From: Cherax quadricarinatus
Lineage: Eukaryota > Arthropoda > Malacostraca > Decapoda > Parastacidae
Length of the DNA stretch: 64,000 bases
Reading direction: 5' to 3'
Assembly (NCBI RefSeq): GCF_038502225.1
Contig: NW_027195237.1
Coordinates: 32,501 to 96,500 of the forward strand
Every line of letters begins with the position of its first letter. The first letter of the stretch is position 1. Positions 27,727-39,213 of the stretch are shown here, one piece after another. A program made the position numbers and the translations under genes. The notes beneath the pieces are model-generated. The model saw only the letters and a list, made by a program, of their open reading frames with translations, had not been told where the DNA came from and made no database searches.

Positions 27727-28007
27727 TTACAAACAATACATGGGCACAGAGGGTATATAAAGGCTCAGAGTGAGGTGAATACTAGTGAGGTACCATTTCG
27801 ATGTTCACTAGTGGACTACCACTAGTAGTAGTAGTGGTAGTGACAAAAGTAATACAATATGGTAGAGCAATTAATTCGTACATGAGTAAAAGAATATAAA
27901 AGCATTACTTGGGTAACATAAAAAATAGGTTGGACAAATATAAACTGGAATGAGGCAGCTTGTTTCAGTGTTCACTCTCTGTGTTTTGTGTAGTATAACA
28001 GGAGAGA

Positions 28008-28631
28008 CTATGTGATGGCATGGTTTACTGTTTTCAGGAGGATTCTTGCTAAGACTTCGGAGATGGTGAAGCTGCCGTTGTTTTGTTTAATTGTATTCGA
28101 AACAGCGATCAGTGCTGATTCAAGGCACTTGCGTGTGCGGAAATTAGTTTCTTTTATCACTAATTGGGCGTCTCTGAATTTCATAAGATGATTGGTGGAA
28201 TTTCGGTGTTGTACGCAGGCGTTGTTTAAGTTGTCGTTCCTACATGCGTATATGTGTTCATTGAGGCGGGTGTCGAGGTTTCTTGCTGTTTCACCTACGT
28301 AGATGTTGTCACAGCCTCCACAGGGTATAGTGTAAACTCCTGCATTGACTGGTTCGTGGTGCTTGGGTTTTGTCCTGGTTAGATCCTTTATTGAAGTGGT
28401 AGAAGCGATGGCGACTCTGGTGTTAGCTTGTGAAAGTACTTTTGAGACGTTTAGTGCAACCTGGCTGTTGGGAAGAATTATAACTTTGTTGGGAGCGGTG
28501 TTGATGCGTGGAGAATTGATGATCTGAAGAGCTCTTTTCTTGCAATCTTTGATGAAAAAAGAAGGAAATTGTAACTCAGGAATGAGGAATGTACTTACAT
28601 GACTAGGAATGTACTTACATTCACCAAACAT
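28008..28631 (-). CDS. PLE GIY-YIG endonuclease fragment, copy 3
   Basis: Same 207-codon frame as copy 2 with no amino-acid difference. All visible GIY-YIG residues (98-100, 111-113, Arg122, Glu171) and the CxxC are kept. The RT domain is absent. Confidence 0.82.
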   Translation of the reverse strand: MFGECKYIPSHVSTFLIPELQFPSFFIKDCKKRALQIINSPRINTAPNKVIILPNSQVALNVSKVLSQANTRVAIASTTSIKDLTRTKPKHHEPVNAGVYTIPCGGCDNIYVGETARNLDTRLNEHIYACRNDNLNNACVQHRNSTNHLMKFRDAQLVIKETNFRTRKCLESALIAVSNTIKQNNGSFTISEVLARILLKTVNHAIT

Positions 28632-28744
28632 TCACTGAGTTACAACTAGTGGTAGTCCACTAGTGAACATCGAAATGGTACCTCACTAGTATTCACCTCA
28701 CTCTGAGCCTTTATATACCCTCTGTGTCCATGTATTGTTTGTAA

Positions 28745-28781
28745 TGGCTTGATAAAGCTCCTGGAGAGCGAAACGTTTCCA
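28745..28781 (+). ncRNA. Degenerate hammerhead-like motif, PLE copy 3 right arm
   Basis: Core and helix II are intact, but the 3' helix I strand changed from GCCA to TCCA, which weakens helix I. Probably less active than the left-arm motif, if active at all. Confidence 0.45.
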
Positions 28782-28824
28782 CAATAAATGTCACATTAGT
28801 TGCACTTGTGTCCTTTTACTTTAC

Positions 28825-30281
28825 ACATCAACACCAGCCACTCGACAATATTAGGACATCAACACGTGCCACACAACAACATCAACACATCAACAACAGC
28901 CACACGACAACATCAACACATCAGCAACAGCAACACGACAACATCAACACATCAACAACAGCCACACAACAACATCAACACATCAACACCAGCCACACGA
29001 CAACATCAACATATCAACAACAGCCACACCACAACATCAACACATCAACAACAGCCACACAACAACATCAACACATCAACAACAGCCACACGACAACATC
29101 AACACATCAACAACAGCCACACTACAACATCAACACATCAACACCAGCCACACGACAACATCAAGACATCAACAACTGCTACACCACAACATCAACACAT
29201 CAACAACAGCCACACAACAACATCAACACATCAACAACAGCCACACGACAACATCAACATATCAACAACAGCCACACCACAACATCAACACATCAACACC
29301 AACCACACGACAACATCAACACATCAACAACAGCCACACCACAACATCAACACATCAACAACAGCCACACAACATCAACACATCAACAACAGCCACACAA
29401 CAACATCAACACATCAACAACAGCCACACCACAACATCAACACATCAACAACAGCCACACCACAACATCAACACATCAACACCAACCACACGACAACATC
29501 AACACATCAACAACAGCCACACCACAACATCAACACATCAACACCAACCACACGACAACATCAACACATCAACAACAGCAACACCACAACATCAACACAT
29601 CAACAACAGCCACACAACAACATCAACACATCAATAACAGCCACACGACAACATCAACACCAACCACACGACAACATCAACACATCAACACCAACCACAC
29701 GACAACATCAACACATCAACAACAGCCACACCACAACATAAACACATCAACAACAGCCACACAACAACATCAACACATCAACACCAGCCACACAACAACA
29801 TCAACACATCAAAAACAGCCACATGACAATATCAGGACATCAACACCAGCCACACGACCATATTAGGACATCAACACCAGCCACACGACAACCTCAACAC
29901 ATCAACACCAGCCACAAGACAACATCAACACATCAACACCAGCCACACAACAACATCAACACATCAACACCAGCCACATGACAATATTAGGACATCAACA
30001 CGAGCCACACGACAACATCAACACATCAACACCAGCCACACGACAACATCAACACATCAACACCAGCCACACAACAACATCAACACATCAACACCAGCCA
30101 CACGACAATATTAGAACATCAACACCAGCCACACGACAACATCAACACATCAACACCAGGCACACAACAACATCAACACATCAACACCAGCCACTCGACA
30201 ATAATAGGACATCAACACCAGCCACACGACAACATCAACACATCAACACCAGCCACACGACAACATCAACACATCAACACC
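28825..30281. repeat. 31-bp satellite, block 5
   Basis: Nearly identical over its first 1.2 kb to block 6 (period 2667 bp) and to the start of block 3 (5962 bp away). It contains the ACACCAACC monomer cluster and ends with the TAATAGGAC monomer that marks the left flank of every PLE copy. Confidence 0.95.
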
Positions 30282-30356
30282 AATAATAAAGTTGGTAGAA
30301 TTACCGACAATATGTAAAGTAAAAGGACACAAGTGCAACTAATGTGACATTTATTG

Positions 30357-30393
30357 TGGCAACGTTTCGCTCTCCAGGAGCTTTATCAAGCCA
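30357..30393 (-). ncRNA. Hammerhead-like ribozyme motif, PLE copy 4 left arm
   Basis: Intact family 1 motif with perfect helix I TGGC/GCCA and helix II GCTC/GAGC. Confidence 0.6.
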
Positions 30394-30674
30394 TTACAAA
30401 CAATACATGGGCACAGAGGGTATATAAAGGCTCAGAGTGAGGTGAATACTAGTGAGGTACCATTTCGATGTTCACTAGTGGACTACCACTAGTAGTAGTA
30501 GTGGTAGTGACAAAAGTAATACAATATGGTAGAGCAATTAATTCGTACATGAGTAAAAGAATATAAAAGCATTACTTGGGTAACATAAAAAATAGGTTGG
30601 ACAAATATAAACTGGAATGAGGCAGCTTGTTTCAGTGTTCACTCTCTGTGTTTTGTGTAGTATAACAGGAGAGA

Positions 30675-31298
30675 CTATGTGATGGCATGGTTTACTGTTT
30701 TCAGGAGGATTCTTGCTAAGACTTCGGAGATGGTGAAGCTGCCGTTGTTTTGTTTAATTGTATTCGAAACAGCGATCAGTGCTGATTCAAGGCACTTGCG
30801 TGTGCGGAAATTAGTTTCTTTTATCACTAATTGGGCGTCTCTGAATTTCATAAGATGATTGGTGGAATTTCGGTGTTGTACGCAGGCGTTGTTTAAGTTG
30901 TCGTTCCTACATGCGTATATGTGTTCATTGAGGCGGGTGTCGAGGTTTCTTGCTGTTTCACCTACGTAGATGTTGTCACAGCCTCCACAGGGTATAGTGT
31001 AAACTCCTGCATTGACTGGTTCGTGGTGCTTGGGTTTTGTCCTGGTTAGATCCTTTATTGAAGTGGTAGAAGCGATGGCGACTCTGGTGTTAGCTTGTGA
31101 AAGTACTTTTGAGACGTTTAGTGCAACCTGGCTGTTGGGAAGAATTATAACTTTGTTGGGAGCGGTGTTGATGCGTGGAGAATTGATGATCTGAAGAGCT
31201 CTTTTCTTGCAATCTTTGATGAAAAAAGAAGGAAATTGTAACTCAGGAATGAGGAATGTACTTACATGACTAGGAATGTACTTACATTCACCAAACAT
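30675..31298 (-). CDS. PLE GIY-YIG endonuclease fragment, copy 4
   Basis: 207 codons, identical in protein to copies 2, 3 and 5, with GVY/YVG, CxxC and Glu171 present. A 5'-truncated PLE remnant amplified with its satellite surroundings. Confidence 0.82.
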   Translation of the reverse strand: MFGECKYIPSHVSTFLIPELQFPSFFIKDCKKRALQIINSPRINTAPNKVIILPNSQVALNVSKVLSQANTRVAIASTTSIKDLTRTKPKHHEPVNAGVYTIPCGGCDNIYVGETARNLDTRLNEHIYACRNDNLNNACVQHRNSTNHLMKFRDAQLVIKETNFRTRKCLESALIAVSNTIKQNNGSFTISEVLARILLKTVNHAIT

Positions 31299-31411
31299 TC
31301 ACTGAGTTACAACTAGTGGTAGTCCACTAGTGAACATCGAAATGGTACCTCACTAGTATTCACCTCACTCTGAGCCTTTATATACCCTCTGTGTCCATGT
31401 ATTGTTTGTAA

Positions 31412-31448
31412 TGGCTTGATAAAGCTCCTGGAGAGCGAAACGTTTCCA
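31412..31448 (+). ncRNA. Degenerate hammerhead-like motif, PLE copy 4 right arm
   Basis: Carries the TCCA change in the 3' helix I strand seen in copies 3 and 5. Confidence 0.45.
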
Positions 31449-31491
31449 CAATAAATGTCACATTAGTTGCACTTGTGTCCTTTTACTTTAC

Positions 31492-33413
31492 ACATCAACA
31501 CCAGCCACTCGACAATATTAGGACATCAACACGTGCCACACAACAACATCAACACATCAACAACAGCCACACGACAACATCAACACATCAGCAACAGCAA
31601 CACGACAACATCAACACATCAACAACAGCCACACAACAACATCAACACATCAACACCAGCCACACGACAACATCAACATATCAACAACAGCCACACCACA
31701 ACATCAACACATCAACAACAGCCACACAACAACATCAACACATCAACAACAGCCACACGACAACATCAACACATCAACAACAGCCACACTACAACATCAA
31801 CACATCAACACCAGCCACACGACAACATCAAGACATCAACAACTGCTACACCACAACATCAACACATCAACAACAGCCACACAACAACATCAACACATCA
31901 ACAACAGCCACACGACAACATCAACATATCAACAACAGCCACACCACAACATCAACACATCAACACCAACCACACGACAACATCAACACATCAACAACAG
32001 CCACACCACAACATCAACACATCAACAACAGCCACACAACATCAACACATCAACAACAGCCACACAACAACATCAACACATCAACAACAGCCACACCACA
32101 ACATCAACACATCAACAACAGCCACACCACAACATCAACACATCAACACCAACCACACGACAACATCAACACATCAACAACAGCCACACCACAACATCAA
32201 CACATCAACACCAACCACACGACAACATCAACACATCAACAACAGCAACACCACAACATCAACACATCAACAACAGCCACACAACAACATCAACACATCA
32301 ATAACAGCCACACGACAACATCAACACCAACCACACGACAACATCAACACATCAACACCAACCACACGACAACATCAACACATCAACAACAGCCACACCA
32401 CAACATAAACACATCAACAACAGCCACACAACAACATCAACACATCAACACCAGCCACACAACAACATCAACACATCAAAAACAGCCACATGACAATATC
32501 AGGACATCAACACCAGCCACACGACCATATTAGGACATCAACACCAGCCACACGACAACCTCAACACATCAACACCAGCCACAAGACAACATCAACACAT
32601 CAACACCAGCCACACAACAACATCAACACATCAACACCAGCCACATGACAATATTAGGACATCAACACGAGCCACACGACAACATCAACACATCAACACC
32701 AGCCACACGACAACATCAACACATCAACACCAGCCACACAACAACATCAACACATCAACACCAGCCACACGACAATATTAGAACATCAACACCAGCCACA
32801 CGACAACATCAACACATCAACAACAGCCACACGACAACATCAACACATCAACAACAGCCACACGACAACATCAACACATCAACAACGGCCACACGACGAC
32901 ATCAACACATCAACACCAGCCACACGACAACATCAACACATTAACACCAGCCACACGACAATATTAGGACATCAACACCAGCCACACGACAATATTAGGA
33001 CATCAACACCAGCCACACAACAATATCAACACATCAACAACAGCCACACGGCAACATCAACACATCAACATCAGCCACACAACAACATCAACACATCAAC
33101 ACCAGCCACCCAACAACATCAACACATCAACACCAGCCACACGACAACATCAACACATCAACACCAGCCACAAGACAACATCAACACATCAACACCAGCC
33201 ACACAACAACATCAACACATCAACACCAGCCACATGACAATATTAGGACATCAACACGAGCCACACGACAACATCAACACATCAACACCAGCCACACGAC
33301 AACATCAACACATCAACACCAGCCACACAACAACATCAACACATCAACACCAGCCACACGACAATATTAGAACATCAACACCAGCCACACGACAACATCA
33401 ACACATCAACAAC
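31492..33413. repeat. 31-bp satellite, block 6
   Basis: AACATCAAC monomers with ACACCAACC variants, then AATATTAGG and TTAGAAC variants. Ends ACATCAACAAC at the 418-bp repeat complex. It recurs as block 8 shifted by about 7.72 kb, apart from a 3-bp deletion near 40875. Confidence 0.95.
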
Positions 33414-33483
33414 ATGTGTACGAATGGTATATAATACCGACAAGCTGAGAGTAAGACACATGTGCAACATCTGGGTATCTTTA

Positions 33484-33522
33484 TTGTAGACGTTTCGCCA
33501 TCCAGTGGCTTTATCAATACAA
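33484..33522 (-). ncRNA. Hammerhead-like motif, 418-bp family, minus unit 1
   Basis: On the minus strand: helix I TTGTA, core TTGATAA, helix II GCCA/TGGC with loop CTGGA, GAAACGT, H17 = C, helix I partner TACAA (perfect 5 bp). Same U3-A8 pair as family 1 but different helices, so the pairing covaries. Confidence 0.6.
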
Positions 33523-33901
33523 ATTCCAGGACATAACTTGAAGACAGTAGAACTATGTACAGAAGATGAGGTAATCAGTCCCTCAACCTAGGAGTAGGTG
33601 CGAACAGCACCATAGTCGTGGAGATTCTGAAGCAGAAGAAAGAATCCTGGCGCTTATATAGTAACGTCAGGTGAAGCAGACGAGGGCAAATTCACTGGTT
33701 GGCGGGATTCCCCAGTGGAAGTAGGTCCGTCCCAAAGAGATGGGTTGGTTGTAGTAGTAGATGTCGTAGTCGTGAAGGTTATGTACATGTCCTCAGAATT
33801 AAGATTCCATGATGTTGCAGTGTCTGACAAGTTGTGTACGAATGGTATATAATACCGACAAGATGAGAGTAAGACACATGTGCAACATCTGGGTATCTTT
33901 A

Positions 33902-33940
33902 TTGTAGACGTTTCGCCATCCAGTGGCTTTATGAATACAA
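33902..33940 (-). ncRNA. Core-mutant hammerhead-like motif, minus unit 2
   Basis: Same as minus unit 1 except that the core reads TTCATAA. This replaces the invariant G5, so the motif is predicted inactive. Confidence 0.5.
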
Positions 33941-34184
33941 ATTCCAGGACATAACTTGAAGACAGTAGAACTATGTACAGAAGATGAGGTAATCAGTCCC
34001 TCAACCTAGGAGTAGGTGCGAACAGCACCATAGTCGTGGAGATTCTGAAGCAGAAGAAAGAATCCTGGCGCTTATATAGTAACGTCAGGTGAAGCAGACG
34101 AGGGCAAATTCACTGGTTGGCGGGATTCCCCAGTGGAAGTAGGTCCGTCCCAAAGAGATGGGTCTTCAAGTTATGTCCTGGAAT

Positions 34185-34223
34185 TTGTATTGATAAAGCC
34201 ACTGGATGGCGAAACGTCTACAA
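34185..34223 (+). ncRNA. Hammerhead-like motif, 418-bp family, plus unit 1
   Basis: Intact TTGATAA core with TTGTA/TACAA helix I and a GTC cleavage triplet. It lies about 20 bp after the inverted junction. Confidence 0.6.
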
Positions 34224-34602
34224 TAAAGATACCCAGATGTTGCACATGTGTCTTACTCTCATCTTGTCGGTATTATATACCATTCGTACACAACTTGTCA
34301 GACACTGCAACATCATGGAATCTTAATTCTGAGGACATGTACATAACCTTCACGACTACGACATCTACTACTACAACCAACCCATCTCTTTGGGACGGAC
34401 CTACTTCCACTGGGGAATCCCGCCAACCAGTGAATTTGCCCTCGTCTGCTTCACCTGACGTTACTATATAAGCGCCAGGATTCTTTCTTCTGCTTCAGAA
34501 TCTCCACGACTATGGTGCTGTTCGCACCTACTCCTAGGTTGAGGGACTGATTACCTCATCTTCTGTACATAGTTCTACTGTCTTCAAGTTATGTCCTGGA
34601 AT

Positions 34603-34641
34603 TTGTATTGATAAAGCCACTGGATGGCGAAACGTCTACAA
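34603..34641 (+). ncRNA. Hammerhead-like motif, 418-bp family, plus unit 2
   Basis: Intact copy exactly 418 bp after the previous one. Cleavage at both would release a unit-length 418-nt RNA. Confidence 0.6.
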
Positions 34642-35020
34642 TAAAGATACCCAGATGTTGCACATGTGTCTTACTCTCATCTTGTCGGTATTATATACCA
34701 TTCGTACACAACTTGTCAGACACTGCAACATCATGGAATCTTAATTCTGAGGACATGTACATAACCTTCACGACTACGACATCTACTACTACAACCAACC
34801 CATCTCTTTGGGACGGACCTACTTCCACTGGGGAATCCCGCCAACCAGTGAATTTGCCCTCGTCTGCTTCACCTGACGTTACTATATAAGCGCCAGGATT
34901 CTTTCTTCTGCTTCAGAATCTCCACGACTATGGTGCTGTTCGCACCTACTCCTAGGTTGAGGGACTGATTACCTCATCTTCTGTACATAGTTCTACTGTC
35001 TTCAAGTTATGTCCTGGAAT

Positions 35021-35059
35021 TTGTATTGATAAAGCCACTGGATGGCGAAACGTCTACAA
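35021..35059 (+). ncRNA. Hammerhead-like motif, 418-bp family, plus unit 3
   Basis: Intact copy 418 bp after unit 2 and 35 bp before satellite resumes. Element sequence stops at TCTTACTC. Confidence 0.6.
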
Positions 35060-35094
35060 TAAAGATACCCAGATGTTGCACATGTGTCTTACTC

Positions 35095-38003
35095 ACATCA
35101 ACAACAGCCACACGACAACATCAACACATCAACAACAGCCACACGACAACATCAACACATCAACAACGGCCACACGACGACATCAACACATCAACACCAG
35201 CCACACGACAACATCAACACATCAACAACAGCCACACGACAACATCAACACATCAACACCAGCCACACGACAACATCAACACATTAACACCAGCCACACG
35301 ACAACATCAACACATCAACACCAGCCACACGACAATATTAGGACATCAACACCAGCCCCACGACAATATTAGGACATCAACACCAGCCACACGACAACAT
35401 CAACACATCAACACCAGCCACACGACAATATTAGGACATCAACACCAGCCACACGACAATATTAGGACATCAACACAAGCCACACGACAATATTAGGACA
35501 TCAACACCAGCCACACGACAACATCAACACATCAACAAGAGCCACACGACAACATCAACACATCAACAACAGTCACACGACAACATCAACACTTCAACAA
35601 CAGCCACACGACAACATCAACAGCAGCCACACGACAAAATCATTACATCAACACCAGCCACACGACAACATCAACACATCAACACCAGCCACACGACAAC
35701 ATCAACACATCAACACCAGCCACACGACAATATTAGGACATCAACACCAGCCACACGACAATATTAGGACATCAAGACAAGCCACACGACAATATTAGGA
35801 CATCAACACCAGCCACAAGACAACATCAACACATCAACACCAGCCACACGACAACATCAACACATCAACACCAGCCACTCGACAATATTAGGACATCAAC
35901 ACCTGCCACACAACAACATCAACACATCATCAACAGCCACACGACAACATCAACACATCAGCAACAGCAACACGACAACATCAACACATCAACAACAGCC
36001 ACACAACAACATCAACACATCAACACCAGCCACACGACAACCTCAACACATCAACAACAGCCACACCACAACATCAACACATCAACAACAGCCACACAAC
36101 AACATCAACACATCAACAACAGCCACACGACAACATGAACACATCAACAACAGCCACACCACAACATCAACACATCAACACCAACCACACGACAACATCA
36201 ACACATCAACAACAGCCAAAACACAACATCAACACATCAACAACAGCCACACAACAACATCAACACATCAACAACAGCCACACAACAACATCAACTCATC
36301 AACAACAGCCACACCACAACATCAACACATCAACAACAGCCACACCACAACATCAACACATCAACACCAACCACACGACAACATCAACACATCAACAACA
36401 GCCACACCACAACATCAACACATCAACACCAACCACACGACAACATCAACACATCAACAACAGCAACACCACAACATCAACACATCAACAACAGCCACAC
36501 CACAACATCAACACATCAACACCAACCACACGACAACATCAACACATCAACAACAGCCACACCACAACATCAACACATCAACAACAGCCACACCACAACA
36601 TCAACACATCAACACCAACCACACGACAACATCAACACATCAACAACAGCAACACCACAACATCAACACATCAACAACAGCCACACAACAACATCAACTC
36701 ATCAACAACAGCCACACCACAACATCAACACATCAACAACAGCCACACCACAACATCAACACATCAACACCAACCACACGACAACATCAACACATCAACA
36801 ACAGCAACACCACAACATCAACACATCAACAACCGCTACACCACAACATCAACACATCAACAGAAACCACACAACAACATCAACACCAGCCACACGACAA
36901 CATCAACACATCAACACCAGCCACACGACAACATCAACACATCAACAACAGCCACACCACAACATCAACACATCAACTACAGTCACACGACAACATCAAC
37001 ACATCAACACCAGCCACACAACAACATCAACACATCAACAACAGTCACACGACAACATCAACACATCAACACCAGCCACACGACAACATCAACACATCAA
37101 CAACAGCCACACGACAACATCAACACATCAACAACAGCCACACCACAACATCAACACATCAACAACAGCCACACAACAACATCAACACTTCAACAACAGC
37201 CACACGACAACATCAACACATCAACAACGGCCACACCACAACATCAACACATAAACAACAGCCACACAACAACATCAACACATCAACACCAGCCACACGA
37301 CAACATCAACACATCAACACCAGCCACACGACAACATCAACACATCAACACCAGCCACACAACAACATCAACACATCAACACCAGCCACACGACAATATT
37401 AGGACATCAACACCAGCCACACGACAACATCAACACATCAACAACAGCCACACGACAACATCAACACATCAACACCAGCCACACGACAACATCAACACAT
37501 AAACAACAGCCACACAACAACATCAACACATCAACACCAGCCACACAACAACATCAACACATCAAAAACAGCCACATGACAATATTAGGACATCAACACC
37601 AGCCACACGACAATATTAGGACATCAACACCAGCCACACGACAACATCAACACATCAACACCTGCCACACGACAACATCAACACATCAACACCAGCCACA
37701 CAACAACATCAACACATCAACACCAGCCACACGACAATATTAGGACATCAACACCAGCCACACGACAATATTAGGACATCAACACAAGCCACACGACAAT
37801 ATTAGGACATCAACACAAGCCACACGACAACATCAACACATCAACACCAGCCACACGACAACATCAACACATCAACACCAGGCACACAACAACATCAACA
37901 CATCAACACCAGCCACTCGACAATAATAGGACATCAACACCAGCCACACGACAACATCAACACATCAACACCAGCCACACGACAACATCAACACATCAAC
38001 ACC
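35095..38003. repeat. 31-bp satellite, block 7
   Basis: Type D (AATATTAGG) monomers near 35330-35830, then a long AACATCAAC run alternating ACAACAGCC and ACACCAACC monomers (36130-36880), then mixed monomers. It ends with the conserved left flank of PLE copy 5. Confidence 0.95.
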
Positions 38004-38078
38004 AATAATAAAGTTGGTAGAATTACCGACAATATGTAAAGTAAAAGGACACAAGTGCAACTAATGTGACATTTATTG

Positions 38079-38115
38079 TGGCAACGTTTCGCTCTCCAGG
38101 AGCTTTATCAAGCCA
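38079..38115 (-). ncRNA. Hammerhead-like ribozyme motif, PLE copy 5 left arm
   Basis: Intact family 1 motif, as in copies 1 to 4. Confidence 0.6.
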
Positions 38116-38396
38116 TTACAAACAATACATGGGCACAGAGGGTATATAAAGGCTCAGAGTGAGGTGAATACTAGTGAGGTACCATTTCGATGTTCACTAG
38201 TGGACTACCACTAGTAGTAGTAGTGGTAGTGACAAAAGTAATACAATATGGTAGAGCAATTAATTCGTACATGAGTAAAAGAATATAAAAGCATTACTTG
38301 GGTAACATAAAAAATAGGTTGGACAAATATAAACTGGAATGAGGCAGCTTGTTTCAGTGTTCACTCTCTGTGTTTTGTGTAGTATAACAGGAGAGA

Positions 38397-39020
38397 CTAT
38401 GTGATGGCATGGTTTACTGTTTTCAGGAGGATTCTTGCTAAGACTTCGGAGATGGTGAAGCTGCCGTTGTTTTGTTTAATTGTATTCGAAACAGCGATCA
38501 GTGCTGATTCAAGGCACTTGCGTGTGCGGAAATTAGTTTCTTTTATCACTAATTGGGCGTCTCTGAATTTCATAAGATGATTGGTGGAATTTCGGTGTTG
38601 TACGCAGGCGTTGTTTAAGTTGTCGTTCCTACATGCGTATATGTGTTCATTGAGGCGGGTGTCGAGGTTTCTTGCTGTTTCACCTACGTAGATGTTGTCA
38701 CAGCCTCCACAGGGTATAGTGTAAACTCCTGCATTGACTGGTTCGTGGTGCTTGGGTTTTGTCCTGGTTAGATCCTTTATTGAAGTGGTAGAAGCGATGG
38801 CGACTCTGGTGTTAGCTTGTGAAAGTACTTTTGAGACGTTTAGTGCAACCTGGCTGTTGGGAAGAATTATAACTTTGTTGGGAGCGGTGTTGATGCGTGG
38901 AGAATTGATGATCTGAAGAGCTCTTTTCTTGCAATCTTTGATGAAAAAAGAAGGAAATTGTAACTCAGGAATGAGGAATGTACTTACATGACTAGGAATG
39001 TACTTACATTCACCAAACAT
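38397..39020 (-). CDS. PLE GIY-YIG endonuclease fragment, copy 5
   Basis: 207 codons with the same protein sequence as copies 2 to 4. Key residues GVY 98-100, Cys104, Cys107, YVG 111-113, Arg122 and Glu171 are intact. The RT is absent, and the 5' side ends in the inverted terminus. Confidence 0.82.
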   Translation of the reverse strand: MFGECKYIPSHVSTFLIPELQFPSFFIKDCKKRALQIINSPRINTAPNKVIILPNSQVALNVSKVLSQANTRVAIASTTSIKDLTRTKPKHHEPVNAGVYTIPCGGCDNIYVGETARNLDTRLNEHIYACRNDNLNNACVQHRNSTNHLMKFRDAQLVIKETNFRTRKCLESALIAVSNTIKQNNGSFTISEVLARILLKTVNHAIT

Positions 39021-39133
39021 TCACTGAGTTACAACTAGTGGTAGTCCACTAGTGAACATCGAAATGGTACCTCACTAGTATTCACCTCACTCTGAGCCTT
39101 TATATACCCTCTGTGTCCATGTATTGTTTGTAA

Positions 39134-39170
39134 TGGCTTGATAAAGCTCCTGGAGAGCGAAACGTTTCCA
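39134..39170 (+). ncRNA. Degenerate hammerhead-like motif, PLE copy 5 right arm
   Basis: Has the TCCA change weakening helix I, as in copies 3 and 4. Confidence 0.45.
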
Positions 39171-39213
39171 CAATAAATGTCACATTAGTTGCACTTGTGT
39201 CCTTTTACTTTAC

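Larger units (their letters stand above)
27615..28824 (-). mobile_element. Truncated Penelope-like element, copy 3
   Basis: 2475 bp after copy 2, with the same junctions to satellite. The right arm carries CGTTTCCAC instead of CGTTGCCAC, a change shared with copies 4 and 5, which groups these three as the younger lineage. Confidence 0.85.
30282..31491 (-). mobile_element. Truncated Penelope-like element, copy 4
   Basis: 2667 bp after copy 3, with identical junctions. It is the first PLE of the 7.72-kb duplicated block and corresponds to copy 5. Confidence 0.85.
33414..35094. mobile_element. Inverted array of 418-bp PLE-terminus-like repeats, copy A
   Basis: A repeat unit of 418 bp, containing a hammerhead-like motif, an AATAAAGATACCC tail, the TTGCACATGTGTC end shared with other PLE termini here, and a TATATAAG motif, is arranged as about 1.8 minus-oriented copies (33414-34163) joined directly to about 2.2 plus-oriented copies (34164-35094). 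Tandem spacing is exactly 418 bp (33415 and 33833; 34603 and 35021). The left satellite ends ACATCAACAAC and the right begins with the same 11 bases, so removal restores phase. No protein-coding domain is visible, and the short open frames are chance. It could be a PLE terminal-repeat concatemer or a non-autonomous retrozyme-like element. Confidence 0.75.
38004..39213 (-). mobile_element. Truncated Penelope-like element, copy 5
   Basis: The 7722-bp-shifted partner of copy 4, with the same junctions and arms. Confidence 0.85.
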
